Shown: positions 30,077 to 41,125, numbered from the stretch's first letter. The stretch is DNA of 64,000 bases from Providencia alcalifaciens (GCA_025961275.1 JAOQNJ010000001.1:1571353-1635352); one strand, 5' to 3'. Translations and numbers: made by a program. Notes: a model not told the origin generated them from the sequence alone.

Positions 30077-32743
30077 TTATGCCAGACGTGGATTAACTTT
30101 TTCTGGGTTGATGTTGTATTTTTTAATCGCTTCTTCAACGACTTTAACATCAATCTCACCACGTTTAGCCAATTCACCCAGCGCCGCTACGATCACATAA
30201 GATGTATCCACTTCGAAGTGGTGACGCAGGTTTTCACGGCTGTCAGAACGGCCAAAACCATCTGTACCTAATACGCGATAGTCGCTTGCTGGTACGAAAG
30301 TACGAATTTGTTCTGCGAACAGTTTCATATAGTCAGTTGATGCGACTGCAGGTGCATCATTCATGACTTGAGCAACATACGGTACGCGTGGTGCTTCAGA
30401 TGGATGCAACATGTTCCAACGCTCACAATCTTGGCCATCACGTGCCAATTCAGTGAATGAAGTTACGCTATAAACATCAGAACCAATACCATATTCAGTA
30501 GATAACACATCAGCAGCTTCACGGACATGACGCATCATTGAACCTGAACCTAATAACTGAACTTTACCTTTGCTACCTTCGATTGAAGCTAGTTTATAGA
30601 TACCTTTACGGATACCTTCTTCAACACCTTCAGGCATTGCGTGCATGTGATAGTTTTCATTCAGAGTCGTGATGTAGTAATACACGTTCTCTTGTTTATC
30701 ACCATACATACGTTCCAAACCATCTTGCATGATAACAGCAACTTCATAAGCGTAAGCTGGGTCATAAGAGATACAGTTAGGAATTGTCAGTGACTGAATA
30801 TGGCTATGGCCATCTTCGTGTTGTAAGCCTTCACCATTTAAGGTTGTACGGCCAGAAGTACCACCAATCAGGAATCCACGAGCTTGTTGGTCACCTGCTG
30901 CCCATAATAAATCACCAATGCGTTGGAAACCGAACATTGAATAATAAATATAGAATGGAATCATTGGCAGGTTGTTAGTGCTATAAGAGGTTGCCGCAGC
31001 TAACCATGAAGCACCTGCACCCAACTCGTTAATCCCTTCTTGCAGGATTTGACCTTTAGAGTCTTCTTTGTAGTAAGCAACTTGCTCACGATCCTGTGGG
31101 GTATATTTTTGACCGTTAGAACTGTAAATACCAATTTGACGGAATAAACCTTCCATACCAAAAGTACGTGCTTCATCAGCAATAATTGGTACTAAACGAT
31201 CTTTGATCGATTTATTCTTCAACATCACATTTAATGCGCGAACAAATGCGATGGTTGTTGAAATTTCTTTAGATTGTTCTTCGAGCAATTGACTGAAATC
31301 ACCTAATGCAGGGATTTCCAGTTTTTCGTCAAAGTGAGTACGACGAGCAGGAAGGTAGCCACCTAAATCTTGGCGACGTGCATGCAGGTATTTGTACTCT
31401 TCTGAATCTTTTTCAAAAGTGATAAATGGCAGTTTTTCAATTTGATCATCAGCAACTGGCACATTGAACTGATCACGGAAGTGACGAACACCGTCCATGT
31501 TCATTTTTTTCACTTGGTGAGCAATATTTTTACCTTCAGCAGTTTCACCCATGCCATAACCTTTTACGGTTTGAGCTAGGATAACTGTTGGTTTGCCTTG
31601 GGTATCAGCTGCTTTTTTGAATGCAGCATAGACTTTCTTCGGATCATGACCGCCACGGTTCAACGCCCAAATTTCATCATCAGTCATATCTTTAACTAAT
31701 GCTGCTGTTTCTGGGTAACGATTGAAGAAGTGTTCACGAACATAAGCGCCATCACGAGATTTAAATGTTTGATAGTCGCCATCGAGAGTTTCATTCATCA
31801 GTTGGATCAATTTGCCGCTTGTATCTTTACGCAGCAGAGCATCCCAACGATCGCCCCACATCACTTTAATCACTTGCCAGCCAGCGCCACTGAAGATGCC
31901 TTCTAGCTCATTAACAATTTTGCCGTTACCCGTAACTGGGCCATCAAGACGTTGCAAGTTACAGTTAACAACAAATACTAAATTGTCGAGCTTATCGCGA
32001 GTTGCAATTGTGATTGCACCTTTTGATTCTGGCTCATCCATTTCACCGTCACCTAAAAATGCATAAACGGTTTGTCCTGAAGTATCTTTCAAGCCACGAT
32101 GTTCTAGATATTTTAAGAACTTAGCTTGATAGATAGCATTTAATGGCCCTAAGCCCATTGATACTGTCGGGAACTGCCAGAAATCAGGCATTAGTTTAGG
32201 ATGCGGATATGAAGACAGGCCTTTACCACCAATTTCTTGACGGAAGTTATTCATCTGCTCTTCAGTCAGACGACCTTCAAGGAAGGCACGTGCATAAATA
32301 CCTGGGGAGATATGGCCTTGGAAATAAACAAGGTCACCACCATCATTATTGTTTTTCGCGCGGAAGAAATGGTTAAAACAAACTTCATATAAAGTTGCAG
32401 AAGACTGGAATGATGCCATGTGGCCACCCAGCTCTAAATCTTTTTTAGACGCGCGCAGTACTGTCATCACTGCGTTCCAACGAATTGCGGAGCGAATACG
32501 GCGCTCCAAATCCATGTTACCAGGGTATGCAGGCTCATCTTCAACAGCAATCGTGTTGATATAATCAGGACTACCAGATGCACCAGCGGCAATATTTAGA
32601 CCGCCTTTACGCGCTTCATTCAATACCTGTTGGATAATGAACTGAGCACGATCAACACCTTCTTCACGGATGACCGATTCAATCGCCTGTAGCCAGTCGC
32701 GAGTTTCAATCGGATCCACGTCATTTTTCAACATATCTGACAT
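30077..32743 (-). CDS. aceE: Pyruvate dehydrogenase E1 component
   Basis: An 888-residue thiamine diphosphate enzyme (E. coli 887) that decarboxylates pyruvate and acetylates the lipoyl group of AceF. The ThDP motif GDGEMDEPES...NLVFVVNCNLQRLDGPV is at about 230-265, with HxH-type active-site segments SSYPHPKLMP and LQHEDGHSH. It is the first enzyme gene after pdhR, with a 174-base leader that contains a long hairpin. Confidence 0.97.
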   Translation of the reverse strand: MSDMLKNDVDPIETRDWLQAIESVIREEGVDRAQFIIQQVLNEARKGGLNIAAGASGSPDYINTIAVEDEPAYPGNMDLERRIRSAIRWNAVMTVLRASKKDLELGGHMASFQSSATLYEVCFNHFFRAKNNNDGGDLVYFQGHISPGIYARAFLEGRLTEEQMNNFRQEIGGKGLSSYPHPKLMPDFWQFPTVSMGLGPLNAIYQAKFLKYLEHRGLKDTSGQTVYAFLGDGEMDEPESKGAITIATRDKLDNLVFVVNCNLQRLDGPVTGNGKIVNELEGIFSGAGWQVIKVMWGDRWDALLRKDTSGKLIQLMNETLDGDYQTFKSRDGAYVREHFFNRYPETAALVKDMTDDEIWALNRGGHDPKKVYAAFKKAADTQGKPTVILAQTVKGYGMGETAEGKNIAHQVKKMNMDGVRHFRDQFNVPVADDQIEKLPFITFEKDSEEYKYLHARRQDLGGYLPARRTHFDEKLEIPALGDFSQLLEEQSKEISTTIAFVRALNVMLKNKSIKDRLVPIIADEARTFGMEGLFRQIGIYSSNGQKYTPQDREQVAYYKEDSKGQILQEGINELGAGASWLAAATSYSTNNLPMIPFYIYYSMFGFQRIGDLLWAAGDQQARGFLIGGTSGRTTLNGEGLQHEDGHSHIQSLTIPNCISYDPAYAYEVAVIMQDGLERMYGDKQENVYYYITTLNENYHMHAMPEGVEEGIRKGIYKLASIEGSKGKVQLLGSGSMMRHVREAADVLSTEYGIGSDVYSVTSFTELARDGQDCERWNMLHPSEAPRVPYVAQVMNDAPAVASTDYMKLFAEQIRTFVPASDYRVLGTDGFGRSDSRENLRHHFEVDTSYVIVAALGELAKRGEIDVKVVEEAIKKYNINPEKVNPRLA

Positions 32744-32787
32744 GGTGTATTCCTTATCTGTTATCTATTTTTTAATGTTTATGTGGA

Positions 32788-32831
32788 GCCTATCTTCCCG
32801 CTATTTTACCAAAAATAACCGGAAGATAGGC
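32788..32831 (-). promoter_or_regulatory. Long hairpin in the pdhR-aceE spacer
   Basis: Outer arms GCCTATCTTCC (32788-32798) and GGAAGATAGGC (32821-32831) pair perfectly over 11 bp. An inner 6-bp stem TATTTT/AAAATA (32802-32807, 32812-32817) fills most of the loop. No U run follows, so a simple terminator is unlikely; it may be an RNA stability or processing element. Confidence 0.5.
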
Positions 32832-32917
32832 CCTGCTGTTGTTGCCGCTATAACCCTCAAAAAGAGTAGTTGCCGTAATACAGACGCAGCAGTCAGTAAT
32901 CCGTATCACTAATTTAA

Positions 32918-33679
32918 TTAAGGATGTTGCTGTAACCTACGTAGAGAACGTTCACGTCTTGTTTGTTCACGGCTAATATCCAAAAGTAACTCTTCTATAA
33001 ATGCTAAGTGACGATGGGAAGCCTCTCTTGCCTTCTCAGGTTCTCTTGCCATTATAGCGGAGAAAATTTGAGCACGGTGTTCACTAACTGCGTTATACAT
33101 TTCTTTACGGGTATATAAGAACTCAAAATTTTGGCGGATATTTTGTTCCAACATAGGAACCATACAGCGCAATAAATGCAGTATCACCACATTATGAGCC
33201 GCTTCTGTGACAATCAGTTGATATTGCAGAACGGCATCAGATTCAGTATCAATATCATTAGTTTGTTGCGCACTTTTTATTAATTCATAGCTTTGTCGAA
33301 TTCGTTCCAAGTCTTCATCCGTGCCACGTAAGGCTGCATAATAAGCCGCAATACCTTCAAGGGCATGACGAGTTTCAAGGAGATCAAATTGAGATTCTGG
33401 ATTGCCTGCAAGAAGCTCTGCCAAAGGATCACTAAAGCTTTGCCACATTTGCTTTTGCACAAAAGTACCGCCGCCTTGGCGACGAGATAAGAGCCCTTTG
33501 GCTTCCAGAGTTTGAATAGCTTCACGCACTGATGGCCGAGACACGTCGAACTGTTTTGCCAGCTCGCGCTCAGGAGGTAACTTTTCGCCGGGGCGTAATG
33601 TCCCTTCGAAAATGAGATGTTCGAGGCGTTGCTCAATAACATCAGATAATTTTGGTTGGCGAATTTTACCGTAAGCCAT
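32918..33679 (-). CDS. pdhR: Pyruvate-responsive repressor PdhR
   Basis: A 253-residue GntR-family regulator of the FadR/FCD subgroup (E. coli 254). The N-terminal winged helix has [20 protein letters not shown] (about 34-53). The C-terminal all-helical domain binds pyruvate, which releases repression of the pdh operon and of respiratory genes. It heads the operon. Two GGTA/TACC palindromes about 35-70 bases before its start are probable autoregulatory operators. Confidence 0.95.
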   Translation of the reverse strand: MAYGKIRQPKLSDVIEQRLEHLIFEGTLRPGEKLPPERELAKQFDVSRPSVREAIQTLEAKGLLSRRQGGGTFVQKQMWQSFSDPLAELLAGNPESQFDLLETRHALEGIAAYYAALRGTDEDLERIRQSYELIKSAQQTNDIDTESDAVLQYQLIVTEAAHNVVILHLLRCMVPMLEQNIRQNFEFLYTRKEMYNAVSEHRAQIFSAIMAREPEKAREASHRHLAFIEELLLDISREQTRRERSLRRLQQHP

Positions 33680-33713
33680 AACCTGCCATGATCATTAGTG
33701 AGTAATTATTGAT

Positions 33714-33726
33714 TGGGTATTACCCA
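33714..33726. promoter_or_regulatory. Second, overlapping-type palindrome, possible PdhR operator 2
   Basis: TGGGTATTACCCA is a 13-base palindrome with a GGTA/TACC core like the neighbouring PdhR site but G-C in place of T-A at one position. The centres are 20 bases apart, about two helical turns. Confidence 0.5.
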
Positions 33727-33732
33727 GTGTTA

Positions 33733-33747
33733 ATTGGTAATACCAAT
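33733..33747. promoter_or_regulatory. PdhR operator 1 (pdhR promoter)
   Basis: ATTGGTAATACCAAT is a 15-base palindrome that fits the PdhR consensus AATTGGTNNNACCAATT, with a further A and TT outside. It lies 54-68 bases before the pdhR start codon. Confidence 0.8.
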
Positions 33748-34480
33748 TTTATTATGGATTAATAAAGTAACAAAGTATTCACTAACTGTCCATAAAGACC
33801 TTGCGCTAAATCATCAAATCCTGCAAATTTTAACAGATTTTTTTAAAATTTAGCATATTTTGATAACTAATTGCGGTATTCACCACACTATAATTTAACA
33901 AGTAAATTGCATTTATATGCTAAAAAACAGAAAACTGAAACGATATAGTCATCAAAATACTGCATACAAAACCTACAATTACACATAAAAATTCATCTGG
34001 CTATTAGTTATATAATATAACCTAAATTACGCTCTTCAAATATTAACAAGATAGCTAAATATTCACGTAATTTGTTATTTTACTCAATAGGCAGGTCTTA
34101 GATATTCATTTATATGTCAAATCACACCATACAAAAAGCTAGTAAGTCGAAGAAAAGCTCTCATATGTTCGTCATACACCAAGTTGAATGGAACGACGAT
34201 ATCAATAACTTCAACCGCCACATAGACGAGAGTTTACGGCGAGGTAGTAAACTGTCCGATTCACGTGGTATCTATACCACATTAATAACTCGCTGTATTA
34301 CCATGCATATTATGAATTATCTTGTGCGGCTATCCACTACCAGTCAAAGAATCAACGATTTTTCAATTAATAAAAAATTTGCTGGATATGTAACTCCAGC
34401 ATTTTTATTTAGACATTAAATGAAAAACTATAGTTTTAATTGACTACAATGAACATTATGGGCGATTTAAATGATCTACC
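33748..34480. other. pdhR-nadC intergenic region
   Basis: About 730 very AT-rich bases replace ampE and aroP, which occupy this interval in E. coli. A 101-codon frame at 34114-34419 has no ribosome site or recognisable protein similarity and I do not call it. Inside it are a GTGGTATCTATACCAC palindrome (34265-34280) and a weak match to the dispersed repeat (34162-34185). A terminator hairpin lies at 34374-34408. Confidence 0.5.
34374..34408. terminator. Terminator downstream of nadC
   Basis: Arms TGCTGGA (34380-34386) and TCCAGCA (34395-34401), with an 8-base loop, have A-rich and T-rich flanks (AAAAAATT before, TTTTTATTT after). It could stop transcription in both directions; the natural client is nadC, ending at 34481. 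Confidence 0.65.
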
Positions 34481-35422
<942 letters not shown>

Positions 35423-35477
35423 CTAATCTTTCTTGCTAAAGATAACGAATACAAGCGAATAAAGAAAAGAGAATACT

Positions 35478-36035
35478 ATGGTACCTGATATGGAAATACA
35501 TAATGGCTGGTTAAAAAATGTGACTCATATCCCTTCACCACACCATGATGAACGCCCTGAAGATATCACTCCCTATCTTTTAGTAATACATAATATCAGC
35601 CTACCTCCGGGACAATTTGGTGGACCTCACATCAACCAACTATTTACTGGAACATTAAATTCAGCAGAACACCCATTTTTTGATAAAATCAAACATCTTC
35701 GTGTTTCAGCGCACTGTTTAATCCGCCGTGACGGTGAAATCATCCAATATGTTCCTTTTCACCTAAGAGCTTGGCATGCAGGACAATCACTCTATCAAGG
35801 CAAAGAAAAATGTAATGATTTTTCGATAGGTATTGAACTTGAAGGTACTGATTTTGAGTCCTTTACTTCCGCGCAATATGATTCATTGATAAAACTGACA
35901 CAACAACTCATTAATCTCTATCCAGAGCTAAAAAATAATATTACGGGTCATAGTGATATTGCACCGGGCCGTAAAACCGACCCTGGTCCTTATTTCGATT
36001 GGCAACAGTTCAATACTAAATTAAAATCTAAATAG
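35478..36035 (+). CDS. ampD: 1,6-anhydro-N-acetylmuramyl-L-alanine amidase AmpD
   Basis: A 185-residue zinc amidase (E. coli 183) of peptidoglycan recycling. It cleaves the peptide from anhydromuropeptides in the cytosol and so keeps AmpR-controlled ampC beta-lactamase off. Zinc ligands are His38 in LLVIHNISLPP and the His and Asp in ITGHSDIAPGRKTDPGP. The usual downstream partner ampE is absent; a strong 13-bp inverted repeat follows 20 bases after the stop. Confidence 0.95.
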   Translation: MVPDMEIHNGWLKNVTHIPSPHHDERPEDITPYLLVIHNISLPPGQFGGPHINQLFTGTLNSAEHPFFDKIKHLRVSAHCLIRRDGEIIQYVPFHLRAWHAGQSLYQGKEKCNDFSIGIELEGTDFESFTSAQYDSLIKLTQQLINLYPELKNNITGHSDIAPGRKTDPGPYFDWQQFNTKLKSK

Positions 36036-36054
36036 TATAATTATTGAGATTAAT

Positions 36055-36093
36055 TAATAGCTAATATTATGAGTGACAACATATTAGCTATTA
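36055..36093. terminator. Perfect inverted repeat after ampD
   Basis: TAATAGCTAATAT (36055-36067) and ATATTAGCTATTA (36081-36093) form a perfect 13-bp AT-rich stem with a 13-base loop, just after the ampD stop. The T run that follows is short, so it may be a weak terminator or a protein site. Confidence 0.5.
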
Positions 36094-36435
36094 TGTTTAT
36101 AAATAATTTTAGAGTGATTTAGCACCCTATAGAGTGAAGTCTTCTAACTGAATTATATAATATACTTTCATTTCAAGTTCACTTGTCTTGGGAAGTAATA
36201 TTTCTCGCTTAAAAATTTCCAATGTCATTTTTAATTCAATATTTTTATCATAGCAATACATTACCAGCAATTTTAATTTCATATGGTGCATTTTTTTATG
36301 AGTACTCTCCAAGAGAAATGTCATGATTACATATTTTTATATTTTTTTATGCATATGATCGCAAAATAATTTTTAATTAATTAAATATTCACTCTCAAAA
36401 CTTTAAAGTAAAACCTCACCTAACAAGGAGGGAAA
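36094..36435. other. ampD-ppdD intergenic region
   Basis: 342 very AT-rich bases that should hold the ppdD promoter. A 65-codon minus-strand frame at 36127-36324 is AT-driven, lacks a ribosome site and resembles nothing I know; I do not call it. Confidence 0.45.
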
Positions 36436-36861
36436 ATGAATCAAAAAGGATTTTCTTTAATTGAGGTAATGATTGTTATAGCAATAATTTCGATATTAAG
36501 CGCAATTACTATACCAACCTATCAAGGATATATGCAAAAAGCTGCAATGACTGATGTACTGCAAACCATCTTACCGTATAAGAATAGCATTGAAATATGT
36601 TCATTTAATCAAGGTACATTATTATCATGTAATTCAGGAAATGAAAATATCCCAAGCAATATAAAAGGAAAATATATTAAAAGCATAGATGTAAAATCAG
36701 GAACAATAACTTTCATTACAGATAAAAGTCTCTCTGGGTTATCTGCAAAATTGACACCTTCGATTCCAGTTGACGGTTCACCGTTTCAGTGGCAAGTTGC
36801 ATGTGAAACCAAAGGCAATGATAAATTAAAACTATTATGTGAAAACACTTTCATTTTTTAA
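36436..36861 (+). CDS. ppdD: Prepilin peptidase-dependent type IV pilin PpdD
   Basis: A 141-residue type IVa major pilin (E. coli PpdD 146). The short leader MNQKG is cut before F6 (KG/FSLIEVMIVIAIISILSAI), with the essential Glu at +5 and the hydrophobic assembly helix. Two C-terminal cysteines (VACETKG, LLCENTF) could form the D-region disulfide. It has a strong AAGGAGG ribosome site. It is followed by hofB (ATPase) and hofC (platform), the E. coli order. Confidence 0.93.
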   Translation: MNQKGFSLIEVMIVIAIISILSAITIPTYQGYMQKAAMTDVLQTILPYKNSIEICSFNQGTLLSCNSGNENIPSNIKGKYIKSIDVKSGTITFITDKSLSGLSAKLTPSIPVDGSPFQWQVACETKGNDKLKLLCENTFIF

Positions 36862-36874
36862 CCAAGGATGAACA

Positions 36875-38272
36875 ATGAATTCCACCAGGGAAAAACAATT
36901 CATATTTAAAGAATTAAAAATTGTATGCGATAAACATCATATTATTATTGATTATAATCATAAGCGATTATCGGTAGCAGTATCAAGAAAACCTGAAGAC
37001 AATGTACTTGCAACACTACGATTCATTGCTAGTGTATCAGTTTGCTATGATATCTGGCCTAAGGAAAAAATTGACCATTATTTCAATCAAAAGTATGAAG
37101 AGATTCAAGAGCCAGAAACATCTTATCAGGCCACTGAAAATGAACAATTAAACACAACTTCACCCGCAGTTGATTTTGTTGAGAATTTATTTAAAACAGC
37201 CGTCAGAAAGCGTGCGTCTGATATTCACATTGAACCAACAAAACAAGGTATAAAAATCCGATTACATGTTGATGGAAAACTCTACTATGTACCCTCACCT
37301 CCCCTTGAAATTAACAATGAAATCATTGCTCGAGTAAAAATACTTGGCAAGTTGAATATTGCTGAAAAACGACTTCCACAAGATGGACAAATGAATTGGC
37401 ATTTCGATGGACATAATTATAGTATTCGCCTATCAACCGTACCGACACTATATGGTGAAAAACTGGTTCTACGGATACTCAGTACGCAGCTAAAGTATTC
37501 TATTGAACAAATTGGAATGTGTAATAATTTGCTTAACAATTTAAAGCGAAATTTATTACAGCCGCAAGGATTAATTCTTGTGACAGGGCCTACTGGCAGT
37601 GGAAAAACCGTTACTCTTTATAGTGCATTAGAGTATCTCAATCAATCATCATGCAACATATCTACAATTGAAGATCCCATTGAAATTCCACTTCAAGGAA
37701 TAAACCAAGTACAAGTTAACGATAAATATGGACTGAGTTTTGCCCATGTTTTAAGAGCGTTGCTTAGGCAAGATCCGGATATTATGATGATAGGAGAAAT
37801 TAGGGATGAAGAAACCGCTCAAATCGCAACTAGAGCGGCACAAACTGGGCATTTGGTATTATCTACACTTCATACTAATCGTACATTCAGTGCAATTGAA
37901 CGCATGTCACAATTAGGTGTAGGAAAATCACAATTAAGCTCTTGTTTAAAAATGGTAATTGCACAAAGATTAGTACGAAAATTATGCCCTCATTGTAAGG
38001 AAAAACATCATAAACAAATACAAATAAATGAAAATAAAATAATCAAGGAGTGGTCATCTACGGGTTGCGAACTCTGCTTCTCTGGTTTTATGCGAAGAAC
38101 TGCAGTTTATGAGTATATAGAACATGATACTCTAAAAACTATTTTTAATGGTGACAAAACTAGCTCAGCAAAAATTACAACCCTTTTTGATTCTGGATTA
38201 AACTTAATTGAATCCGGAGAAACAACCTTACAAGAGCTATATTCAATTACAGGGAAAGTGGAGATATTTTAA
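36875..38272 (+). CDS. hofB: Type IV pilus assembly ATPase HofB (PilB/GspE family)
   Basis: A 465-residue secretion ATPase (E. coli HofB 461). Walker A GPTGSGKTVTLY (about 239-250), an Asp box with IEDPIE, Walker B DIMMIGEIRDEETA and the His box TGHLVLSTLHTN are intact. CPHC and CELC form the C-terminal zinc site typical of PilB/GspE. It drives pilus extension from the cytosolic face. The gene looks functional, in contrast to hofC; its stop overlaps the hofC start (TAATG). Confidence 0.93.
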   Translation: MNSTREKQFIFKELKIVCDKHHIIIDYNHKRLSVAVSRKPEDNVLATLRFIASVSVCYDIWPKEKIDHYFNQKYEEIQEPETSYQATENEQLNTTSPAVDFVENLFKTAVRKRASDIHIEPTKQGIKIRLHVDGKLYYVPSPPLEINNEIIARVKILGKLNIAEKRLPQDGQMNWHFDGHNYSIRLSTVPTLYGEKLVLRILSTQLKYSIEQIGMCNNLLNNLKRNLLQPQGLILVTGPTGSGKTVTLYSALEYLNQSSCNISTIEDPIEIPLQGINQVQVNDKYGLSFAHVLRALLRQDPDIMMIGEIRDEETAQIATRAAQTGHLVLSTLHTNRTFSAIERMSQLGVGKSQLSSCLKMVIAQRLVRKLCPHCKEKHHKQIQINENKIIKEWSSTGCELCFSGFMRRTAVYEYIEHDTLKTIFNGDKTSSAKITTLFDSGLNLIESGETTLQELYSITGKVEIF

Positions 38273-39459
38273 TGTTTATTTATTCATACACAGCATTAAC
38301 CAATGATAGTGTCATCCTTAAGGATAAGATTGTATCTAAAAATAAAAAAATGGCATTCTTTGACATCTTAGAATTGAACCAAACACCAATTAAAATAACC
38401 TTAATTGCTATATTTATTTTAGATGCTAATAATACAAATTATCGATCTCATTTTTTTCATCAACTTAGTACATTAGTATCATCAGGAATAAACTTACTTC
38501 AAAGTCTAAATATCCTTAAAAAAATTGCACCCTACCATTTTGGAAAAAAAATTATTGCATTGGCTATTAAGGATATTAAAAAAGTCAGCAGCCTATCAGA
38601 TAGATTAAATAAATATCCAATTATTTTTAATCATGTAATTATCAGCCTCATTAAAATTTCAGAAAAAACGGGGAAGTATGATGAAAATTTTCACATCATT
38701 GCTAACATGCTTGAATACAATCAAAAAATAAAGAAAAAAATAAATAAATCATTACGATACCCAATAACATTAATTTAATTTTCTGTTATATTAATTGTTA
38801 TTATGTTAGTTTATGTATTACCCGAATTCAAAACCATATATCAAAGTTTCAATCATGATTTACCCATAATTACTAAAATAATGATTAGCGTTTCAGATTT
38901 TATCATTGAGTATTCCATCTATTTTTTAGTATCTATACCTCTTTTATCTTTATTACTTTTAAAAATTAAAAACCAACATACCACCTTATTAATTAATTTA
39001 ATATCACTAATTCCTTTAATAAGAAATTTATTAAAACTAAAATATGCTAATCTTTATTTTCTAACACTCACCTCTACATTACAAGCTGGCTTGCCATTAA
39101 CGGAGTGTTTGAAATCCACCACAGATGCAATCTATAATCCTAAGTTTAAAAAAGAAAGTTTAGAAGTATATCAATCAGTTGTAAAAGGTGAATCACTATC
39201 AAATGCTGTTCAACATAAAAATCTTATTCCTAGCATTGCTCCTCAATTACTAGCTATAGCTGAAGAATCAGGACAGTTACCTCATTTTGTACAATATTTA
39301 TTTAATTATTTTTCAAATCAGTATACTACTCTGATTGAAAAATCACTTAAAAACCTAGAACCTGTATTATTACTTCTAATGGCTTGTTTAGTTGGGCTTC
39401 TTATGTTGGCTATGTACCTCCCGATATTTAATTTAGGCAGCGTAATAACAGGAGTTTAA
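38272..39459 (+). pseudogene. hofC: Type IV pilus platform protein HofC (PilC/GspF), interrupted by in-frame stop
   Basis: A 396-codon frame that would give a 395-residue GspF/PilC-type membrane platform (E. coli HofC 400) is broken by a single in-frame TAA at 38776-38778. The residues around it, SLRYPITLI-stop-FSVILIVIMLVYVLPEF, align with the first membrane helix and its LPEF end in HofC. The two GspF domains flank the stop, one on each side. The second half (from 38803, in the same frame) stays open to 39459 and ends in typical LLMLAMYLPIFNL. The lesion looks recent because nothing else is damaged. Confidence 0.85.
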
Positions 39460-39739
39460 TCAATTTTATAGCGATGACAATTTATTCATTTATAATACGT
39501 GTATAAAATAATTCAAGATGCATGTTAGCAGTAAGTAACATTTTTCCTATGCAACAAGTCTAGATAATCTATGTGATTCAAATGGTAGTCTTTCTTGCTC
39601 GAAGAATCAGTAGGATCTTGATATGTACAGCTATAGAACCTTCTTACGATTATGATATTGATAAACCTATAATATGCATAGATTTATGGATAAAGACAAA
39701 TAGGGAAAATCCGTGTAACCTATTATTCTTTTAACATGC
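39460..39739. other. hofC-coaE spacer with repeat remnant
   Basis: 280 bases; GTATAAAATAATTCAAGATG starting at 39499 resembles one end of the dispersed repeat at 12344. guaC, present here in E. coli, is absent. No gene is visible. Confidence 0.45.
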
Positions 39740-40357
39740 ATGAATACAAATATGACCTATATTGTCGCTTTAACAGGTGGTATCGGTAGCGGAAAAACAA
39801 CGGTTGCCAATGAATTTGCAAAGCTCGGGATACCACTTGTCGATGCTGATATTATCGCGAGACAAGTGGTAGAACCCGGATCAGCTGCTTTTAATACTAT
39901 TTCGAACCGTTATGGTACAGATATAATCCACTCTGATGGATCCCTCAATCGACAACGCCTTAGGGATATTATTTTTTCTGATACAAGAGAAAAAAAGTGG
40001 CTAAATGCCTTACTTCACCCCTTGATTCATCAGAAAACCCAACAGCAACTACAGCAATCTAATAACCCTTATGTCTTATGGATTGTTCCATTATTATTTG
40101 AAAATAATTTATCTCATTTAGCTGACCGTGTACTTGTTATTGATGTTACACCAGAAGAACAAATTTCTCGTACAGTGGAAAGAGACAATGTTAGTGAAGA
40201 ACAGGTTGCAAATATTCTAAAAGCACAATCAAGTAGAGAATATCGCTTAGCACACGCTGATGATGTGATTACAAACCATAATGGTGAGTTGAACATTTCT
40301 GATAAGGTAGCCAAACTGCATGAAAGGTATATAACGCTGGCACAACGGAAAAAATAG
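39740..40357 (+). CDS. coaE: Dephospho-CoA kinase
   Basis: A 205-residue kinase (E. coli 206) for the last step of coenzyme A synthesis. The P-loop ALTGGIGSGKTTVA is at about 10-23, with DADIIARQVVEPG and LLHPLIH following. ATG 39740 and ATG 39752 are both possible starts, and neither has a strong ribosome site; the second matches E. coli (MxYIVALTGG). It leads the coaE-zapD-yacG cluster. Confidence 0.95.
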   Translation: MNTNMTYIVALTGGIGSGKTTVANEFAKLGIPLVDADIIARQVVEPGSAAFNTISNRYGTDIIHSDGSLNRQRLRDIIFSDTREKKWLNALLHPLIHQKTQQQLQQSNNPYVLWIVPLLFENNLSHLADRVLVIDVTPEEQISRTVERDNVSEEQVANILKAQSSREYRLAHADDVITNHNGELNISDKVAKLHERYITLAQRKK

Positions 40358-40366
40358 GAAATCGAT

Positions 40367-41125
40367 ATGAGTGAGTCAAACACTGTAAACTTCGTTACTT
40401 ACGAATACCCACTGAATGAAAAAATCCGTTCGTGGTTACGCCTCGAAACACTACTACAACAAGTTTACGAACTTAGCCACATTACATCATATACCTCTGG
40501 TATTGCCTTTTTCCGTTCTGTTTGTGAGCTAATTGAAATTCTCGATAGAGGTGAAGTACGCTCTGACCTAATTAAAGAGCTTGAAAAACATCGAAAACGC
40601 TTAGCTGCATGGGCAGAAGCACCAAATGCTGATAACCAACTTATCTCATCTCTTCTTAACGACCTATCTGCTCAAACCGCTAATATTAACTCAGCTCCAC
40701 GATTTGGTCAGCAATTAAGAAATGATAAAATTATCAGCATGGTTCGCCAACGTTTAACCATCCCCGGTGGTTGCTGTAGCTTTGACCTCCCAACACTTCA
40801 ACTATGGCTACATATGCCTCAAGAACAAAGAGATCAAATTATTAAAGATTGGCTTGATGGCCTGACTCCATTAAAAGATACTTTAGATACAATTCTGAAT
40901 TTACTACGCAATGCGAGCTCTTTTGAAACAAAAGAATGTCGTAATGGTTTTTATCAAGATAGTGTTGAAGATAAAGAGTTATTGAGGGTAAAGCTATCAA
41001 TTGATAAGCTTATTTTCCCCCAAATATCAGGCCATAAAACACGATTTGCCATTCGTTTCCTTCACATCGACAGTGAAAGTGGTATTGTACCCGCCATGAT
41101 GACGTTTGAATTATCCTGCTGCTAA
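40367..41125 (+). CDS. zapD: Cell division protein ZapD
   Basis: A 252-residue FtsZ-bundling protein (E. coli 247, formerly YacF). FEYPLNEKIRSWLRLE-like sequence (here YEYPLNEKIRSWLRLETLL) near the N terminus and the IPGGCCSFDLPTLQLWL segment identify the family. It binds the FtsZ C-terminal tail and cross-links protofilaments. It is 9 bases after coaE and 16 before yacG, so the three form one operon. Confidence 0.95.
   Translation: MSESNTVNFVTYEYPLNEKIRSWLRLETLLQQVYELSHITSYTSGIAFFRSVCELIEILDRGEVRSDLIKELEKHRKRLAAWAEAPNADNQLISSLLNDLSAQTANINSAPRFGQQLRNDKIISMVRQRLTIPGGCCSFDLPTLQLWLHMPQEQRDQIIKDWLDGLTPLKDTLDTILNLLRNASSFETKECRNGFYQDSVEDKELLRVKLSIDKLIFPQISGHKTRFAIRFLHIDSESGIVPAMMTFELSCC

Noticed and set aside
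29153-30271. 372-codon plus-strand frame opposite aceF
   Set aside because: It is the antisense shadow of the Ala/Pro-rich lipoyl repeats.
34114-34419. 101-codon plus-strand open frame between pdhR and nadC
   Set aside because: No ribosome site or family similarity; it spans a palindrome and a possible repeat remnant.
36127-36324. 65-codon minus-strand open frame between ampD and ppdD
   Set aside because: Very AT-rich, no ribosome site, no similarity; fits chance.
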